NCBI RefSeq assembly: GCF_001536285.1 | Contig: NZ_FAOZ01000020.1 | Location: 99,294 to 163,293, forward strand | Length of the DNA: 64,000 bases | From: Parafrankia irregularis | Lineage (GTDB): Bacteria > Actinomycetota > Actinomycetes > Frankiales > Frankiaceae | Direction of reading: 5' to 3' | Shown: one piece after another, positions 5,565 to 15,135 of the stretch | Layout: the number at the start of each line of letters is the position of its first letter | Position numbering within the stretch: the stretch's first letter is position 1 | Notes under the pieces: generated by a model | Database searches by the model: none | What the model was told of the DNA's origin: nothing | Seen by the model: the letters and a program-made list of their open reading frames with translations, nothing else | Position numbers and translations under genes: made by a program

Positions 5565-8504
5565 TCAGGATTCCTCGCAGGGCGGAGCGTAGTGGCGGTC
5601 GCCGACGTGGTCGCGCCAGTCCGCACGGGTGATCGTGGTCGCGGTCCGGGCGCAGATGTTCTCGGCCGCCGCGGCCGGATCAAGCTCCCAGACCCGCGCG
5701 GCGTTCCCGTCGGCCACGACAAGCGTCCGCGCCGGCCCGCTGGCGAGCGCAAGCCCGACCGGCGCGTCGAAACCGTCGGAACCGTCGGTGGTGCCGCCTT
5801 CGGACCTACCGGGCAGCGACAGGCTCAGCCGGGGTGACGGGTGGCGCGGGCTCGTCAGGTCCCAGACAGCGACGTCACCACCGACGCGCGCCGGCCCCAC
5901 CACGAGCGCGCGGCCGTCCGCGGAGAAGGCGACCTCGCCGGCCCCGCCAGCCGGCGAGAATGAGGTCAGCCGATGGAGGCCCCGCGGATCGCGGGGGTGG
6001 TAGATCTCGACAATCGAGCGTGACCTCGGCGCGGACGTCGGGTCGGTGGCGTCGGCTGTGACGTCGGCTGTGACGTCGGCGGGCAGTCCGGTGGTGGTGA
6101 CCGCCAGCGTGCGGCCGTCGGGCGAGTACGAGGCGCCGGCGACGACGCCGTCACCGCGCAGCTCGCCCGCCAGCCGAGGCTGGCGCGGGTCCTTCAGAGA
6201 CCACATCGAGAGACGCCCGACGCCGCCGGCCAGCAGCTGGTCGCCTCCCGGCGCGAAGGCCAGCGCGGTGACCGGCCCGGCGATGCGAACCTGGGCGAGC
6301 CTGGCGGGCTTGCGGGGGTCGACGACGTCCCACAGCCGCACCGTGCCGTCGGACGATCCCGTGGCCACCAGCCGGCCATCGGTGCTCACCACGATCTCGT
6401 CGACGGTGCCGCTGTGCCCGGCCAGGGCCCCGAGCCGCTCGACCGCCCCGTCCGCCGTCACACGCCACAGCCCGACCGTGCTCGGGCCGCCGCCGAGCCC
6501 TGCCCCGGCCGCCGTGATCACAATTGTGCCGGCGGAGGCGGGCCGCCCCGGCTGGGACAGGTAGGCGACGGCGCTGACCGCCGGCCCGTCGACCGGAAGC
6601 GCGGTGATCTGGGTGCCGGCCGTCGGATCCGACAGGTCCCAGAAGGCGGCTCCGGTCGCGCTGGCGGTGAGCATGCTCCGCCCGTCCGGTGCGACGGCGA
6701 GGCCGACGACGTCGCTGGAAAGGTTGCCGACCCGCCGGACGGACGCGTCGACCAGTGCGGCGGCCGCGGTCGTGGTAGGAGAGATCCCGTAGGCCGCCAG
6801 GGCGAGCTGCCCGGCGAGATCCGGCTGGCGCTCGAACAGATCGCGCGCCTGGCGCGCGATCTTCTTGGACGCACTCGCCGCCGTGTGCGCCCGGACCAGA
6901 CCGACGATCTCGATCGCCAGGGTGACCGCCGTCAGGCTGGCGATCAGGCTGAGGAACACCCGGAACCGTCGGTCGCCCCTGCTGTGATGGGTTCGGCTCC
7001 CGACCGGAGCGGACGCCTCGACCGGAGCCGGTGACTCGACCACGTCTGGGGACTCGACCACGTCTGGGGACTCGACCACGTCTGGGGACTCGACCACGTC
7101 TGGGGACTCGACCGGCTTGGCCCGGTCCGCGGGCTGGGGCGACGGTGCGTCGCCGCCTGCCTGCGGCACACCGGCTGCCGGCGGTTCGTCCACCAGCTCG
7201 TGCCCACCGGCCTCCCCCGTGCCGCCGACCGGCCCGGGTTCACCCACCAGCTGGGGCTCACCCACTGGCCGGGGCCCGCTCGCAGCCGTCGGCTCACCCA
7301 TCGGCCGGGGCTCACTCGCCGGCTCGGGCCTGCTCGCCGAGGCTTCGGCCGCCGAAACCACCTCGGGCACCGGAACCACTTCGGGCACCGGAACCACCTT
7401 GGCCGCCGGAACCACCTCGGGCACCGCATCCACCTCGGCCGCCGGAACCACCTCGGGCACCGCATCCACCTCGGGCACCGGCACGAGCACAGGCGTCGGA
7501 ACGTCCGGGCCAACGGAGCCGGGTTCGCCGCCGGGTCGAGCTATGAGCCGGGTGGTGGCCTGTGCCGGATCGGCTGGGGCTCCGCCGTCACCGCCCGGTT
7601 CGCCGTCACCGCCTGCCCCGGCGTCGTCCACAGTGGTGGGAGCGGGACGATCGGTGCCCGTCAGCCCGGTGCCGGGACGTCCGTCCAGCAGTTCCAGCAG
7701 TTCGGCTGCTGTCGGGCGGCGGGACGGATCCTTACGCATCGCGGCACTGACAAAATCACAGAGAGTCAGATCCAGGCCGCGCAGATCGGGCTCGGCGTAG
7801 ACCGCCCGCTGCAACAGAACCTGTGGTGTTCCGTTACCGAACGGAAGCCGGCCGGTGGCCGCGAAGAGGACCACACCACCCCAGGCGAAGATGTCCGACG
7901 CCGTTGTGAGGGGCCGCCGCAGAACATGTTCCGGGGTAATGAATGCCGGTGTGCCGAGGCCGGGTCCCGAGCCCGCCCGACCTGCCAGCGCGGCGGAGTT
8001 GAGGACGCGCACGAGGCCGAAGTCGAGCAGCCGGATTCCACTCGGGGAAAGCAACACATTAGCTGGTTTCAGGTCTCCGGAGACCAGACCGGCACCATGG
8101 AGCCCGGTCAGTGCGGACACAAGTGCCATCGCCATGGCCCGAACGTCGTCCGGTGGCAGCGGACCGGTGTGCGCGACCCTCTGGGCCAGCGTCGGAGCAT
8201 CCACGAACTCCGTCACGACGTACGGCGGATGCGCCGTGGTGCCGGCGTCGATGATCTCCGCGAGTGACGGTGGCGCGAGCGCCCGAACAGTCTCAAGATC
8301 CGCCTGCAGCAGCCGGCGGAATTCGTGGTCGCGGGCGAACGCCGCACTGATCATCTTGATGACGACATGCCGGCCGGCTGGATCTAGCGCGAGATAGACC
8401 GGCCCGGTTCCAGCCTCAGCCAGCTGCCTTTCCACGGTATACGGGCCGATTGAAACCGGCCGATTGCCGCGTGGTGCTTCGAGGTGTCGCCGGGCAACGA
8501 CCAC
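5565..8504 (-). CDS. Membrane Ser/Thr protein kinase with WD40 propeller
   Basis: A 979-aa kinase. Residues about 18-275 are a Hanks-type domain: Gly loop LAEAGTGPVYLAL, Lys50 in VVIK, catalytic Asp144 in SGDLKPANVLL, and DFG at 161-163. The usual HRD reads SGD, so it is a non-RD kinase. Residues about 280-510 are low-complexity, Pro/Glu/Val-rich, with ESPDVV repeated four times and many VPEVV units. A transmembrane helix follows at about 515-538 (VFLSLIASLTAVTLAIEIV). Residues about 590-965 carry WD-type repeats (STDGRLVATGSSDGTVRLWD) outside the membrane. GTG 8504 follows GGAGGT (8513-8518). The propeller probably senses or scaffolds; the ligand is unknown. Confidence 0.9.
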   Translation of the reverse strand: MVVARRHLEAPRGNRPVSIGPYTVERQLAEAGTGPVYLALDPAGRHVVIKMISAAFARDHEFRRLLQADLETVRALAPPSLAEIIDAGTTAHPPYVVTEFVDAPTLAQRVAHTGPLPPDDVRAMAMALVSALTGLHGAGLVSGDLKPANVLLSPSGIRLLDFGLVRVLNSAALAGRAGSGPGLGTPAFITPEHVLRRPLTTASDIFAWGGVVLFAATGRLPFGNGTPQVLLQRAVYAEPDLRGLDLTLCDFVSAAMRKDPSRRPTAAELLELLDGRPGTGLTGTDRPAPTTVDDAGAGGDGEPGGDGGAPADPAQATTRLIARPGGEPGSVGPDVPTPVLVPVPEVDAVPEVVPAAEVDAVPEVVPAAKVVPVPEVVPVPEVVSAAEASASRPEPASEPRPMGEPTAASGPRPVGEPQLVGEPGPVGGTGEAGGHELVDEPPAAGVPQAGGDAPSPQPADRAKPVESPDVVESPDVVESPDVVESPDVVESPAPVEASAPVGSRTHHSRGDRRFRVFLSLIASLTAVTLAIEIVGLVRAHTAASASKKIARQARDLFERQPDLAGQLALAAYGISPTTTAAAALVDASVRRVGNLSSDVVGLAVAPDGRSMLTASATGAAFWDLSDPTAGTQITALPVDGPAVSAVAYLSQPGRPASAGTIVITAAGAGLGGGPSTVGLWRVTADGAVERLGALAGHSGTVDEIVVSTDGRLVATGSSDGTVRLWDVVDPRKPARLAQVRIAGPVTALAFAPGGDQLLAGGVGRLSMWSLKDPRQPRLAGELRGDGVVAGASYSPDGRTLAVTTTGLPADVTADVTADATDPTSAPRSRSIVEIYHPRDPRGLHRLTSFSPAGGAGEVAFSADGRALVVGPARVGGDVAVWDLTSPRHPSPRLSLSLPGRSEGGTTDGSDGFDAPVGLALASGPARTLVVADGNAARVWELDPAAAAENICARTATTITRADWRDHVGDRHYAPPCEES
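7033..7104. repeat. 18-bp tandem repeat in the kinase linker, four copies
   Basis: GACTCGACCACGTCTGGG is repeated exactly at 7033, 7051, 7069 and 7087, encoding ESPDVV on the minus strand. A second, degenerate 18-nt repeat (around CCACCTCGGGCACCGGAA) lies at about 7355-7480. Exact copies suggest recent slippage and possible length variation between strains. Confidence 0.9.
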
Positions 8505-8609
8505 AGGTCGGCACCTCCGAAATATTCGTGAAACCCCGTAACGAGAACGCCGCAGTCACATCGGACGTGCTCGCATGTTATCTATGCCGAGGCCGCCCGA
8601 ACGGGCCGG

Positions 8610-9383
8610 TTACGCTTCGCGGTCGCCGAGTGCCGCGGCGACCGCGAGGAGCAACCCGGGATGCCGGTAGACCGCCCCGATCGTCAGCGGCCCCCCGCGG
8701 AGCGCCTGTAGCACCTCGTCGTGGCGCGGGACCTGTGCCCATCGGGCCCGCACCAGCCCGGCCAGGACGAGCAACCCGCCCAGATGATGTTCCAGCGCGT
8801 CGCCAGCCGGCCCGAGCAGGCCCCCGAGCCAGGCCCGGTGCTGGGCCGCGCTCATGATTTCCCACACCACCCGGTCTGTCACCCCCGCAGACCCTTTCGG
8901 ACCACCCTGGGGACCACGCTCCCCGTCCGGCCAGTGGTGCACCGCGACAATGTGTGGCAGGCGCACCAGGCTGCCGCTGGCAGCGGCGCCCGCGGCGGCG
9001 CCTGCGAGCTCGGGGCGATGATCCGCGACGACGACCCGGCTGGCCAGGCCACGCGCCGTGCGCGCGTCGTGCAGTCGGCCGGCGAAGCAGACCGCGAGCG
9101 CGGTGCTGACGACCGGTGCGAACCGCGCGTGCACCGCGACCGCGGTGAGGTCCGCCGTCTCCACCAGTGCGACGGCCGTGCGAGCCGCCTGGCCGGGATC
9201 AGCGGCGACGAACTCCACCCGGGTGACCTGGTGGCCCGCGGACGGATCGCCGGCCGGCACCGGGCACACCGGGGAGCCCGGCGTGCGGCGAACCCGGTCG
9301 ATCGTGATCAGGCCGTCGACATAGGGCAGGCGCAGCCTGGGCAGGTCCGCGGCGGCAACGGCGTGCGGGTCGCCGCCCGCCAT
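8610..9383 (-). CDS. Hypothetical protein (257 aa)
   Basis: Not recognised. ATG 9383 is chosen because AGGAGG lies just upstream on the minus strand (about 9390-9396); a longer frame to 9479 lacks a ribosome-binding site. The product starts MAGGDPHAVAAADLPRLRLP and is Ala/Gly/Leu/Val-rich with scattered His, including LPHIVAVHHWPDGE near the middle and EHHLGGLLVLAGL later. No signal peptide or clear membrane helix is present. It shares its strand with the kinase gene 105 bp downstream and the response-regulator gene upstream. Codon use is normal for the window. Confidence 0.65.
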   Translation of the reverse strand: MAGGDPHAVAAADLPRLRLPYVDGLITIDRVRRTPGSPVCPVPAGDPSAGHQVTRVEFVAADPGQAARTAVALVETADLTAVAVHARFAPVVSTALAVCFAGRLHDARTARGLASRVVVADHRPELAGAAAGAAASGSLVRLPHIVAVHHWPDGERGPQGGPKGSAGVTDRVVWEIMSAAQHRAWLGGLLGPAGDALEHHLGGLLVLAGLVRARWAQVPRHDEVLQALRGGPLTIGAVYRHPGLLLAVAAALGDREA

Positions 9384-9598
9384 CGCCCGCCTCCTCGTGC
9401 CCGCTCCAGGTACGGCCGACCCTACAAGCGCTGAGGTGGGCCGGAACCCGAATTCACGTGAAGATCGATCCGAAGGCAACTACCAGCCCCAGCAGGCCGA
9501 GCGGCCGCCTCCGGCACTGTTGTCCCGCAGGGTTTCCGGCGCCGCGGGCTCCCCCACGCCGCCTGCTCGGCCGGCCACCGACTGCTCGGCCGGGCCGA

Positions 9599-10243
9599 CT
9601 ACTCCGCTTGGCCGCCGGACGACCGGGCGAAGGGCCGCAGGCGGGCGACCAGGCCCCGAACCTCGGCGCTGGCCGCGGCCAGCGTCTCCTCATAGGACGT
9701 CGCGGCCCCGTCGAGGAGCACGTCGAGCGCGATCAGGCGCTCGGCGACCTCGGTAATGAGGTCGAAGTCACGCACGTGCTGATGAGCCAGCTCAGCCAGC
9801 CGCTCATTTTTCTCAAACAGCTCGACAAACACGCTCACCTTGGCACGCAGGAGCCACGGGTCGAACGGCTTGGCGATGTAGTCGACCGCGCCGACCGCGT
9901 ACCCACGGAAGGCGTGATGTGGCTCACGGTCAATCGCCGTCAGAAAGATGATAGGCGTGTCCCTCGTCCGCCCACGCTGCTTGATCCGGTGCGCGGTCTC
10001 GAAGCCATCCATCCCCGGCATCTGAACGTCCAGAAGGATGACCGCGAAGTCGTCGATGAGCAGACGCTTGAGTGCTTCCTCGCCCGAGGACGCCGTGACC
10101 AGATCCTGGTCCAGCGAGGCGAGGATCGCCTCCAGGGCCATGAGGTTGTCAGGCCGGTCATCCACAAGGAGGATCTTGCTTCGCGGGCGCTCCGAATTCG
10201 AAGCGCCCGCGGTTTCGACAGGTCCGCCGGTCCGCTCGGTCAC
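9599..10243 (-). CDS. Response regulator with receiver domain and helical output
   Basis: A 214-aa protein. The receiver domain covers about residues 22-145: acidic pair D28/D29 in ILLVDDRPDN, phospho-acceptor Asp72 in AVILLDVQMPGMDG, LTAID for the conserved Thr, and Lys in YIAKPFDP. After about residue 150 comes a predicted helical tail (LFEKNERLAELAHQHVRDFD) without a DNA-binding domain, so it probably acts by protein contacts or as a phosphorelay shuttle. GTG 10243 follows GGAGGAGG. It lies 139 bp downstream of the hybrid kinase gene on the same strand and is the natural partner of that kinase. Confidence 0.9.
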   Translation of the reverse strand: MTERTGGPVETAGASNSERPRSKILLVDDRPDNLMALEAILASLDQDLVTASSGEEALKRLLIDDFAVILLDVQMPGMDGFETAHRIKQRGRTRDTPIIFLTAIDREPHHAFRGYAVGAVDYIAKPFDPWLLRAKVSVFVELFEKNERLAELAHQHVRDFDLITEVAERLIALDVLLDGAATSYEETLAAASAEVRGLVARLRPFARSSGGQAE

Positions 10244-10382
10244 CCGCCTGCCTCCTCCTTCGCCGGTCGGCCTGGATGTTCGTGGCGACGACACCACTGT
10301 TCCACCTTCGCCGATCGGCATGTGCGGGCCATCACCGGCCCGTCGACGCTTACCCGAATGCGCACCATACGCGATCTGATCA

Positions 10383-13300
10383 TCACAGATGTGACCGCAT
10401 CACTCCGAGGAGGTGATCGAGATCCACGGGCTTGGTGATGTAGTCCGTCGCCCCGGCCGAAATGCTCTTCTCCCGATCACCGGGCATCGCCTTCGCGGTC
10501 AGCACGAGAATCGGCAGCGGCGCGAAGGCGGGCATCGCGCGGATCGCGGATGTCGTCTCGTTGCCGTCCATGCCGGGGAGCATGACGTCCATCAACACGA
10601 GGTGCACCGGCGCGCTGTCCTGCTGGAGCGTCCGGATCGCGTCGTGGCCGTTGTCAGCGTAGAGCACCCGCATCCCGTGCATCTCCAGAGCGCTGGTCAG
10701 CGCGAACACGTTGCGGACATCGTCGTCTACCACCAGCACCGAGGCGCCCACAAGCGGATCGGAGTTGTCGAGGTTCTCGGCGGGCGGCCGAGCCACCGCC
10801 GACGGGTCGGTGAGGAACGGTGTGCCCCCGCCCGAGCGTGGGTCCACGGTTTTCGCCTCGGGAGCCCGGCTTGACCACAGCGTACGCTCTCCGACCCGCG
10901 GCCTCCCGCCCTGCCCCGCGCGCTCGGCGTTCGGCGCGGAACCGATCCCCGGCGCCGCCGGCCCGGTCGACCCCGCCGACCCCACGCCGGTGCGCCCCAG
11001 CCCCGATCCCACCTCGGCCGGGGAGCCCGCCGCGGAGCTCCCCGTGACCTGCCGGCGATCCAGCGCGGTCAGTTCGGCCCCGGCCGACCCCGGGCCCCGG
11101 CTACCGTCAGCGCCCGCCTCCAGCCGCGATCGTGCTCCACCCGCACCTTCGACGATCATGAGAACGCCGTCCGGCTCGCCGGGAATCACTATGGCCGGCG
11201 CCTCGGCCGGCATCACCGACGGGACGAACAGCGTGAACGTGCTGCCCTGGCCGATCTGGCTGGACACCGCGATCGAGCCGCCGAGCAGGCGCGCGATCTC
11301 CTTGCTGATCGACAGCCCCAGGCCGGTGCCACCGTAGCGGCGGGACGTCGTGCCGTCCGCCTGCTGGAAGGCCTCGAAGATCATGCGGAGCTTCTCGGCC
11401 GCGACACCGATCCCGGTGTCGCTGACGGCGAAGGACAGCACCATCGGCGCCGACCGCAGGCTCGGCGCGACGAACGGGGTGTCGGGCGACGCGACGGAGA
11501 CGTCCAGGCGCACGGTGCCGGAGTCGGTGAACTTCACGGCGTTCGACAGCAGGTTCTTCAGCACCTGCTGGATGCGCTGCTCGTCCGTGACGAACTCCTC
11601 CGGGACGTCGCGTGCGACGGTGATCTCGAAGGTCAGGCCCTTCTCCTCGGCGGTGGGCCCGAACACTCCCGCGACCGCGTCACACAGGGCCGCGGTGCGC
11701 ACCGGACCGGCGTCGACGTTCATCTTGCCCGCCTCGACCTTGGAGAGGTCGAGGATGTCGTTGATGAGACCGAGCAGCTCCGAGCCCGCGGAGTGGATCG
11801 TCTCGGCGAAGTCGATCTGCTTCTGGCTGAGGTTGTGGTCGGGGTTGTCGGCCAGCAGCTTCGCCAGGATGAGCAGGCTGTTCAGCGGGGTCCGCAGCTC
11901 GTGGCTCATGTTCGCCAGGAACTCGGACTTGTACTGCGACGACAGCGCCAGCTGCTCGGCCTTCTCCTCCAGGCCGATGCGGGCCATGTCGATCTCGGTG
12001 TTCTTCTCCTCCAGCAGCGCCGCCTTCTCCTCCAGCTCGTTGTTGGTGCGCTGGAGCTCGACGGACTGGGAGCGCAGCTCCTGGGTGAGGCGCTGCGACT
12101 GGGCTAGCAGCTCCTCCGTCCGGGCGTTCGCCATGATCGTGTTCAGGACGACGCCGATGGTGTCGACGAGCTGGTCGACGAGGGTGAGGTGCAGGTCGGA
12201 GAACGGGGTGAAGGACGCCAGCTCGATGACGCCGAGCACCTGGTTCTCGAAGATGACCGGGACCACCACGAGATCACACGGTGGCGCCTCACCGAGGCCG
12301 CTGCGGATGTTGAGGTAGCCGGCCGGGACGTCCTCGACCCGGATGCGCTTCTTCTCCAGCGCGGCCTGGCCGATCAGCCCCTCGCCGAACAGGAAGGTGC
12401 CGTCCGAGCGGCGCCGCGGCACCGACCCGTAGCCGGCGACGTAGCGCAGCTTGTCGCCCTCGATGAAGTCGAGCAGGTAGACGGTGCCCTGCTGGGCGTT
12501 CACCGCCGGGGTCATCTCACTGATGATCATCTGGCAGACCGTGTAGAGGTCGCGCTGGCCCTGCATCTTGCTGCCGATGAGGGCCAGGTTCGACTTCAGC
12601 CAGTCCTGCTGGGCGTTGACCTCGGTGGTCTCCCGCAGCCTGGCGATCATCTGGTTGATGTTGTCCTTGAGCTCGGCGACCTCGCCCTCGGCCTCGACCG
12701 TGATCGAGCGGGTCAGGTCACCGCGGGTCACCGCGGTGGACACGTCGCCGATCGCGCGCAGCTGGATCGTCAGGGTCGTGGCGAGCTGGTTGACGTTGTC
12801 GGTGAGGTCCCGCCAGGTGCCGGCGACGCCGGCGACCGTGGCCTGGCCGCCCAGCTTGCCCTCGACACCCACCTCCCGGCCGACCCGGGTGATCTCGATC
12901 GCGAACGAGGAGAGCTGGTCGACCATCGTGTTGACGGTGTCCTTCAGCTCGGCGATCTCGCCCTGCGCGGTCACCGTGATCTTCTGCGAGAGGTCGCCGC
13001 GGGCGACCGCCGTCGTCACCGCCGAGATGTTGCGCACCTGGGTGGTCAGGTTGCCGGCCATCGAGTTCACCGACTCGGTGAGATCCCGCCACACCCCCGA
13101 CACACCCCGCACGTGCGCCTGGCCACCCAGGTTCCCCTCGGTACCCACCTCGCGGGCGACCCGGGTGACCTCGTCCGCGAACGACGACAGCTGGTCAACC
13201 ATCGTGTTCAGGGTCTCCTTGAGCTCCAGGATCTCACCCTGGGCGGTGACCGTGATCTTCTGCGAGAGGTCGCCGCGGGCCACCGCCGTCGCCACCAGGG

Positions 13301-14651
13301 CGATGTTGCGCACCTGACTGGTCAGGTTGCCGGCCATCGAGTTCACCGACTCGGTGAGATCCCGCCACACCCCCGACACACCCCGCACGTGCGCCTGGCC
13401 ACCCAGGTTCCCCTCGGTACCCACCTCCCAGGCGACCCGGGTGACCTCGTCCGCGAACGACGACAGCTGGTCCACCATCGTGTTCAGGGTGTGCGCCAGC
13501 CCCGCGACCTCGCCGCGGGCGTCCACGGTGATCTGCCGGGTCAGGTCACCCCGGGCCACCGCGGCCGCGACCTCGGCGATGCTGCGCACCTGGGTGGTCA
13601 GGTTGCCGGCCATGATGTTCACCGAGTCGGTGAGGTCGCGCCACACCCCGGAGACGCCCATGACCTTGGCCTGACCGCCGAGCTTGCCCTCGGTGCCGAC
13701 CTCCTTCGCCACCCGGGTGACCTCGTCGGCGAAGGCCGAGAGCTGGTCGACCATCGTGTTCACGGTCGACTTCAGCTCATGGATCTCGCCGCGGGCGTCC
13801 ACGGTGATCTTCTGCGAGAGGTCGCCCTGCGCTACGGCGGTCGTCACCTGGGCGATGTTGCGGACCTGGCTGGTCAGGTTGCCGGCCATCGAGTTCACCG
13901 ACTCGGTGAGATCCCGCCACACCCCGGAGACGCCCATGACCTTGGCCTGACCGCCGAGGTTGCCCTCGGTGCCGACCTCGCGGGCCACCCGGGTGACCTC
14001 GTCCGCGAACGACGACAGCTGGTCGACCATCGTGTTCACGGTCGTACCGATGCGGAGGAACTCACCGCGCACCGGCTGGCCGGCGATCTCCAGCGCCATC
14101 TGCTGGGAGAGATCACCCTCGGCCACCGCGGCGATGACCCGGGCGACCTCGTGGGTGGGCCGGGCCAGATCGTCGATGAGCGAGTTCACCGACTGGGTGA
14201 GCTCGTCCCAGCCACCGCTGCCACCGAGGTCGTCCATCCGCAGGGTGAGACGACCGTCACGTCGAATCACCTTGGAGACTCTGGAAACCTCACGTGCGTG
14301 CCGCTCCTGCATGCCGGCGAGCTCGTTGAACCGGCGGGCCACGTCGCCACCGACACCGTCACCGATCGGGAGCCGGACACCGAAGTCACCGTCGACCAGC
14401 CGGTCGAGCCCCGCGAGCAGGCCTGGCAGCAACGCCTCCACGCCCCCGGTGGCGCTCCCGGAGCCACCTCCGACCGTGCCCGCGCCGTAAGCGGGGCCAG
14501 GAGGCGCCGGGGCACTGTGGGCAGAGCCGTTGACCGACCCGTTGGTGGTGTCGCCCGTCGCGAGGGTGCCGGTGGCGCCCGCGGGCGGACCGCCGGCATC
14601 CCCGCCATGCTCGGACGACTGCTGGCGGTCGGGGCTCACGTCGGCGCTCAT
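10383..14651 (-). CDS. Soluble multi-HAMP hybrid sensor histidine kinase
   Basis: A 1422-aa kinase of the type seen in fungal group III (Nik1-like) and actinomycete hybrids. After an Ala/Gly-rich leader, residues about 85-667 hold one degenerate and six clear HAMP-like units of about 92 aa ([30 protein letters not shown]). A GAF domain (about 690-847), a coiled coil, and HisKA follow with His917 in MSHELRTPL, then HATPase with the N-box [11 protein letters not shown] and G-boxes (about 1000-1150). After a disordered linker the C-terminal receiver (about 1304-1422) has Asp1355 in [13 protein letters not shown]. There is no membrane segment, so it senses an internal signal. ATG 14651 follows AGGAG. 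Confidence 0.94.
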   Translation of the reverse strand: MSADVSPDRQQSSEHGGDAGGPPAGATGTLATGDTTNGSVNGSAHSAPAPPGPAYGAGTVGGGSGSATGGVEALLPGLLAGLDRLVDGDFGVRLPIGDGVGGDVARRFNELAGMQERHAREVSRVSKVIRRDGRLTLRMDDLGGSGGWDELTQSVNSLIDDLARPTHEVARVIAAVAEGDLSQQMALEIAGQPVRGEFLRIGTTVNTMVDQLSSFADEVTRVAREVGTEGNLGGQAKVMGVSGVWRDLTESVNSMAGNLTSQVRNIAQVTTAVAQGDLSQKITVDARGEIHELKSTVNTMVDQLSAFADEVTRVAKEVGTEGKLGGQAKVMGVSGVWRDLTDSVNIMAGNLTTQVRSIAEVAAAVARGDLTRQITVDARGEVAGLAHTLNTMVDQLSSFADEVTRVAWEVGTEGNLGGQAHVRGVSGVWRDLTESVNSMAGNLTSQVRNIALVATAVARGDLSQKITVTAQGEILELKETLNTMVDQLSSFADEVTRVAREVGTEGNLGGQAHVRGVSGVWRDLTESVNSMAGNLTTQVRNISAVTTAVARGDLSQKITVTAQGEIAELKDTVNTMVDQLSSFAIEITRVGREVGVEGKLGGQATVAGVAGTWRDLTDNVNQLATTLTIQLRAIGDVSTAVTRGDLTRSITVEAEGEVAELKDNINQMIARLRETTEVNAQQDWLKSNLALIGSKMQGQRDLYTVCQMIISEMTPAVNAQQGTVYLLDFIEGDKLRYVAGYGSVPRRRSDGTFLFGEGLIGQAALEKKRIRVEDVPAGYLNIRSGLGEAPPCDLVVVPVIFENQVLGVIELASFTPFSDLHLTLVDQLVDTIGVVLNTIMANARTEELLAQSQRLTQELRSQSVELQRTNNELEEKAALLEEKNTEIDMARIGLEEKAEQLALSSQYKSEFLANMSHELRTPLNSLLILAKLLADNPDHNLSQKQIDFAETIHSAGSELLGLINDILDLSKVEAGKMNVDAGPVRTAALCDAVAGVFGPTAEEKGLTFEITVARDVPEEFVTDEQRIQQVLKNLLSNAVKFTDSGTVRLDVSVASPDTPFVAPSLRSAPMVLSFAVSDTGIGVAAEKLRMIFEAFQQADGTTSRRYGGTGLGLSISKEIARLLGGSIAVSSQIGQGSTFTLFVPSVMPAEAPAIVIPGEPDGVLMIVEGAGGARSRLEAGADGSRGPGSAGAELTALDRRQVTGSSAAGSPAEVGSGLGRTGVGSAGSTGPAAPGIGSAPNAERAGQGGRPRVGERTLWSSRAPEAKTVDPRSGGGTPFLTDPSAVARPPAENLDNSDPLVGASVLVVDDDVRNVFALTSALEMHGMRVLYADNGHDAIRTLQQDSAPVHLVLMDVMLPGMDGNETTSAIRAMPAFAPLPILVLTAKAMPGDREKSISAGATDYITKPVDLDHLLGVMRSHL
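12650..14160. repeat. Tandem HAMP-coding repeats, about 276-bp period
   Basis: Near-identical segments recur every 276 bp (92 codons) in the hybrid kinase gene; long blocks around 13000-13200, 13280-13470 and 13830-14010 are almost identical at DNA level. Such identity points to gene conversion or unequal crossing-over keeping the HAMP units alike. Confidence 0.85.
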
Positions 14652-15135
14652 CAGTCTCCTACCTTGCCTGTGACGGTGGAATTATGAGGGCTACGAGCCA
14701 CCCACGGGCGGCCTGGGGCAAGCAGTGGCGGCCGGGTGGCTCGGGCCGCGTGGCCGGTGCGCGGCAGCGGGTCCGCGATGCATGGCTGGTCTGGCGCCTG
14801 ACGGGCGGGTGCATGGCCGGTCCGCGCACAGGTGGTGCCACCGGGCCCTGCCGGTGGCCCGTTCGGCCCAGCGGTCGACATCCGTTGGCCCGGGTTCCAG
14901 GGTGACTGACGATGGTGTGGTCGAGATCGGTGCGTGGGTAGGCGTGTAGCCGACGACGATGCGGAATGTGGCCATGGGATGGAGGTGTGCTGGTGTCGTC
15001 CGATCGGCCCGAACTGTGGTCCCGCTGTGGACTTTTGTCCCCGCCTGAGCAACTTCGGGCCAGGAACGCTCGAAGCAGGCACATCAGCCGCCAGTATCCG
15101 CCTTACCGAGGACGACGCAGGAGAGACTGAGCCAC
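14652..15135. other. Divergent promoter region
   Basis: A 484-bp spacer between the hybrid kinase gene (minus) and the SpoIIE phosphatase gene (plus). No gene is supported. It should hold both promoters; no clear -35/-10 pair or strong palindrome was recognised. Confidence 0.5.

Noticed and set aside
12189..14687. A very long open frame on the plus strand opposite the hybrid kinase gene
   Set aside because: It is an antisense shadow produced by GC-rich codon bias; its protein has no recognisable domain and repeats mirror the HAMP repeats.
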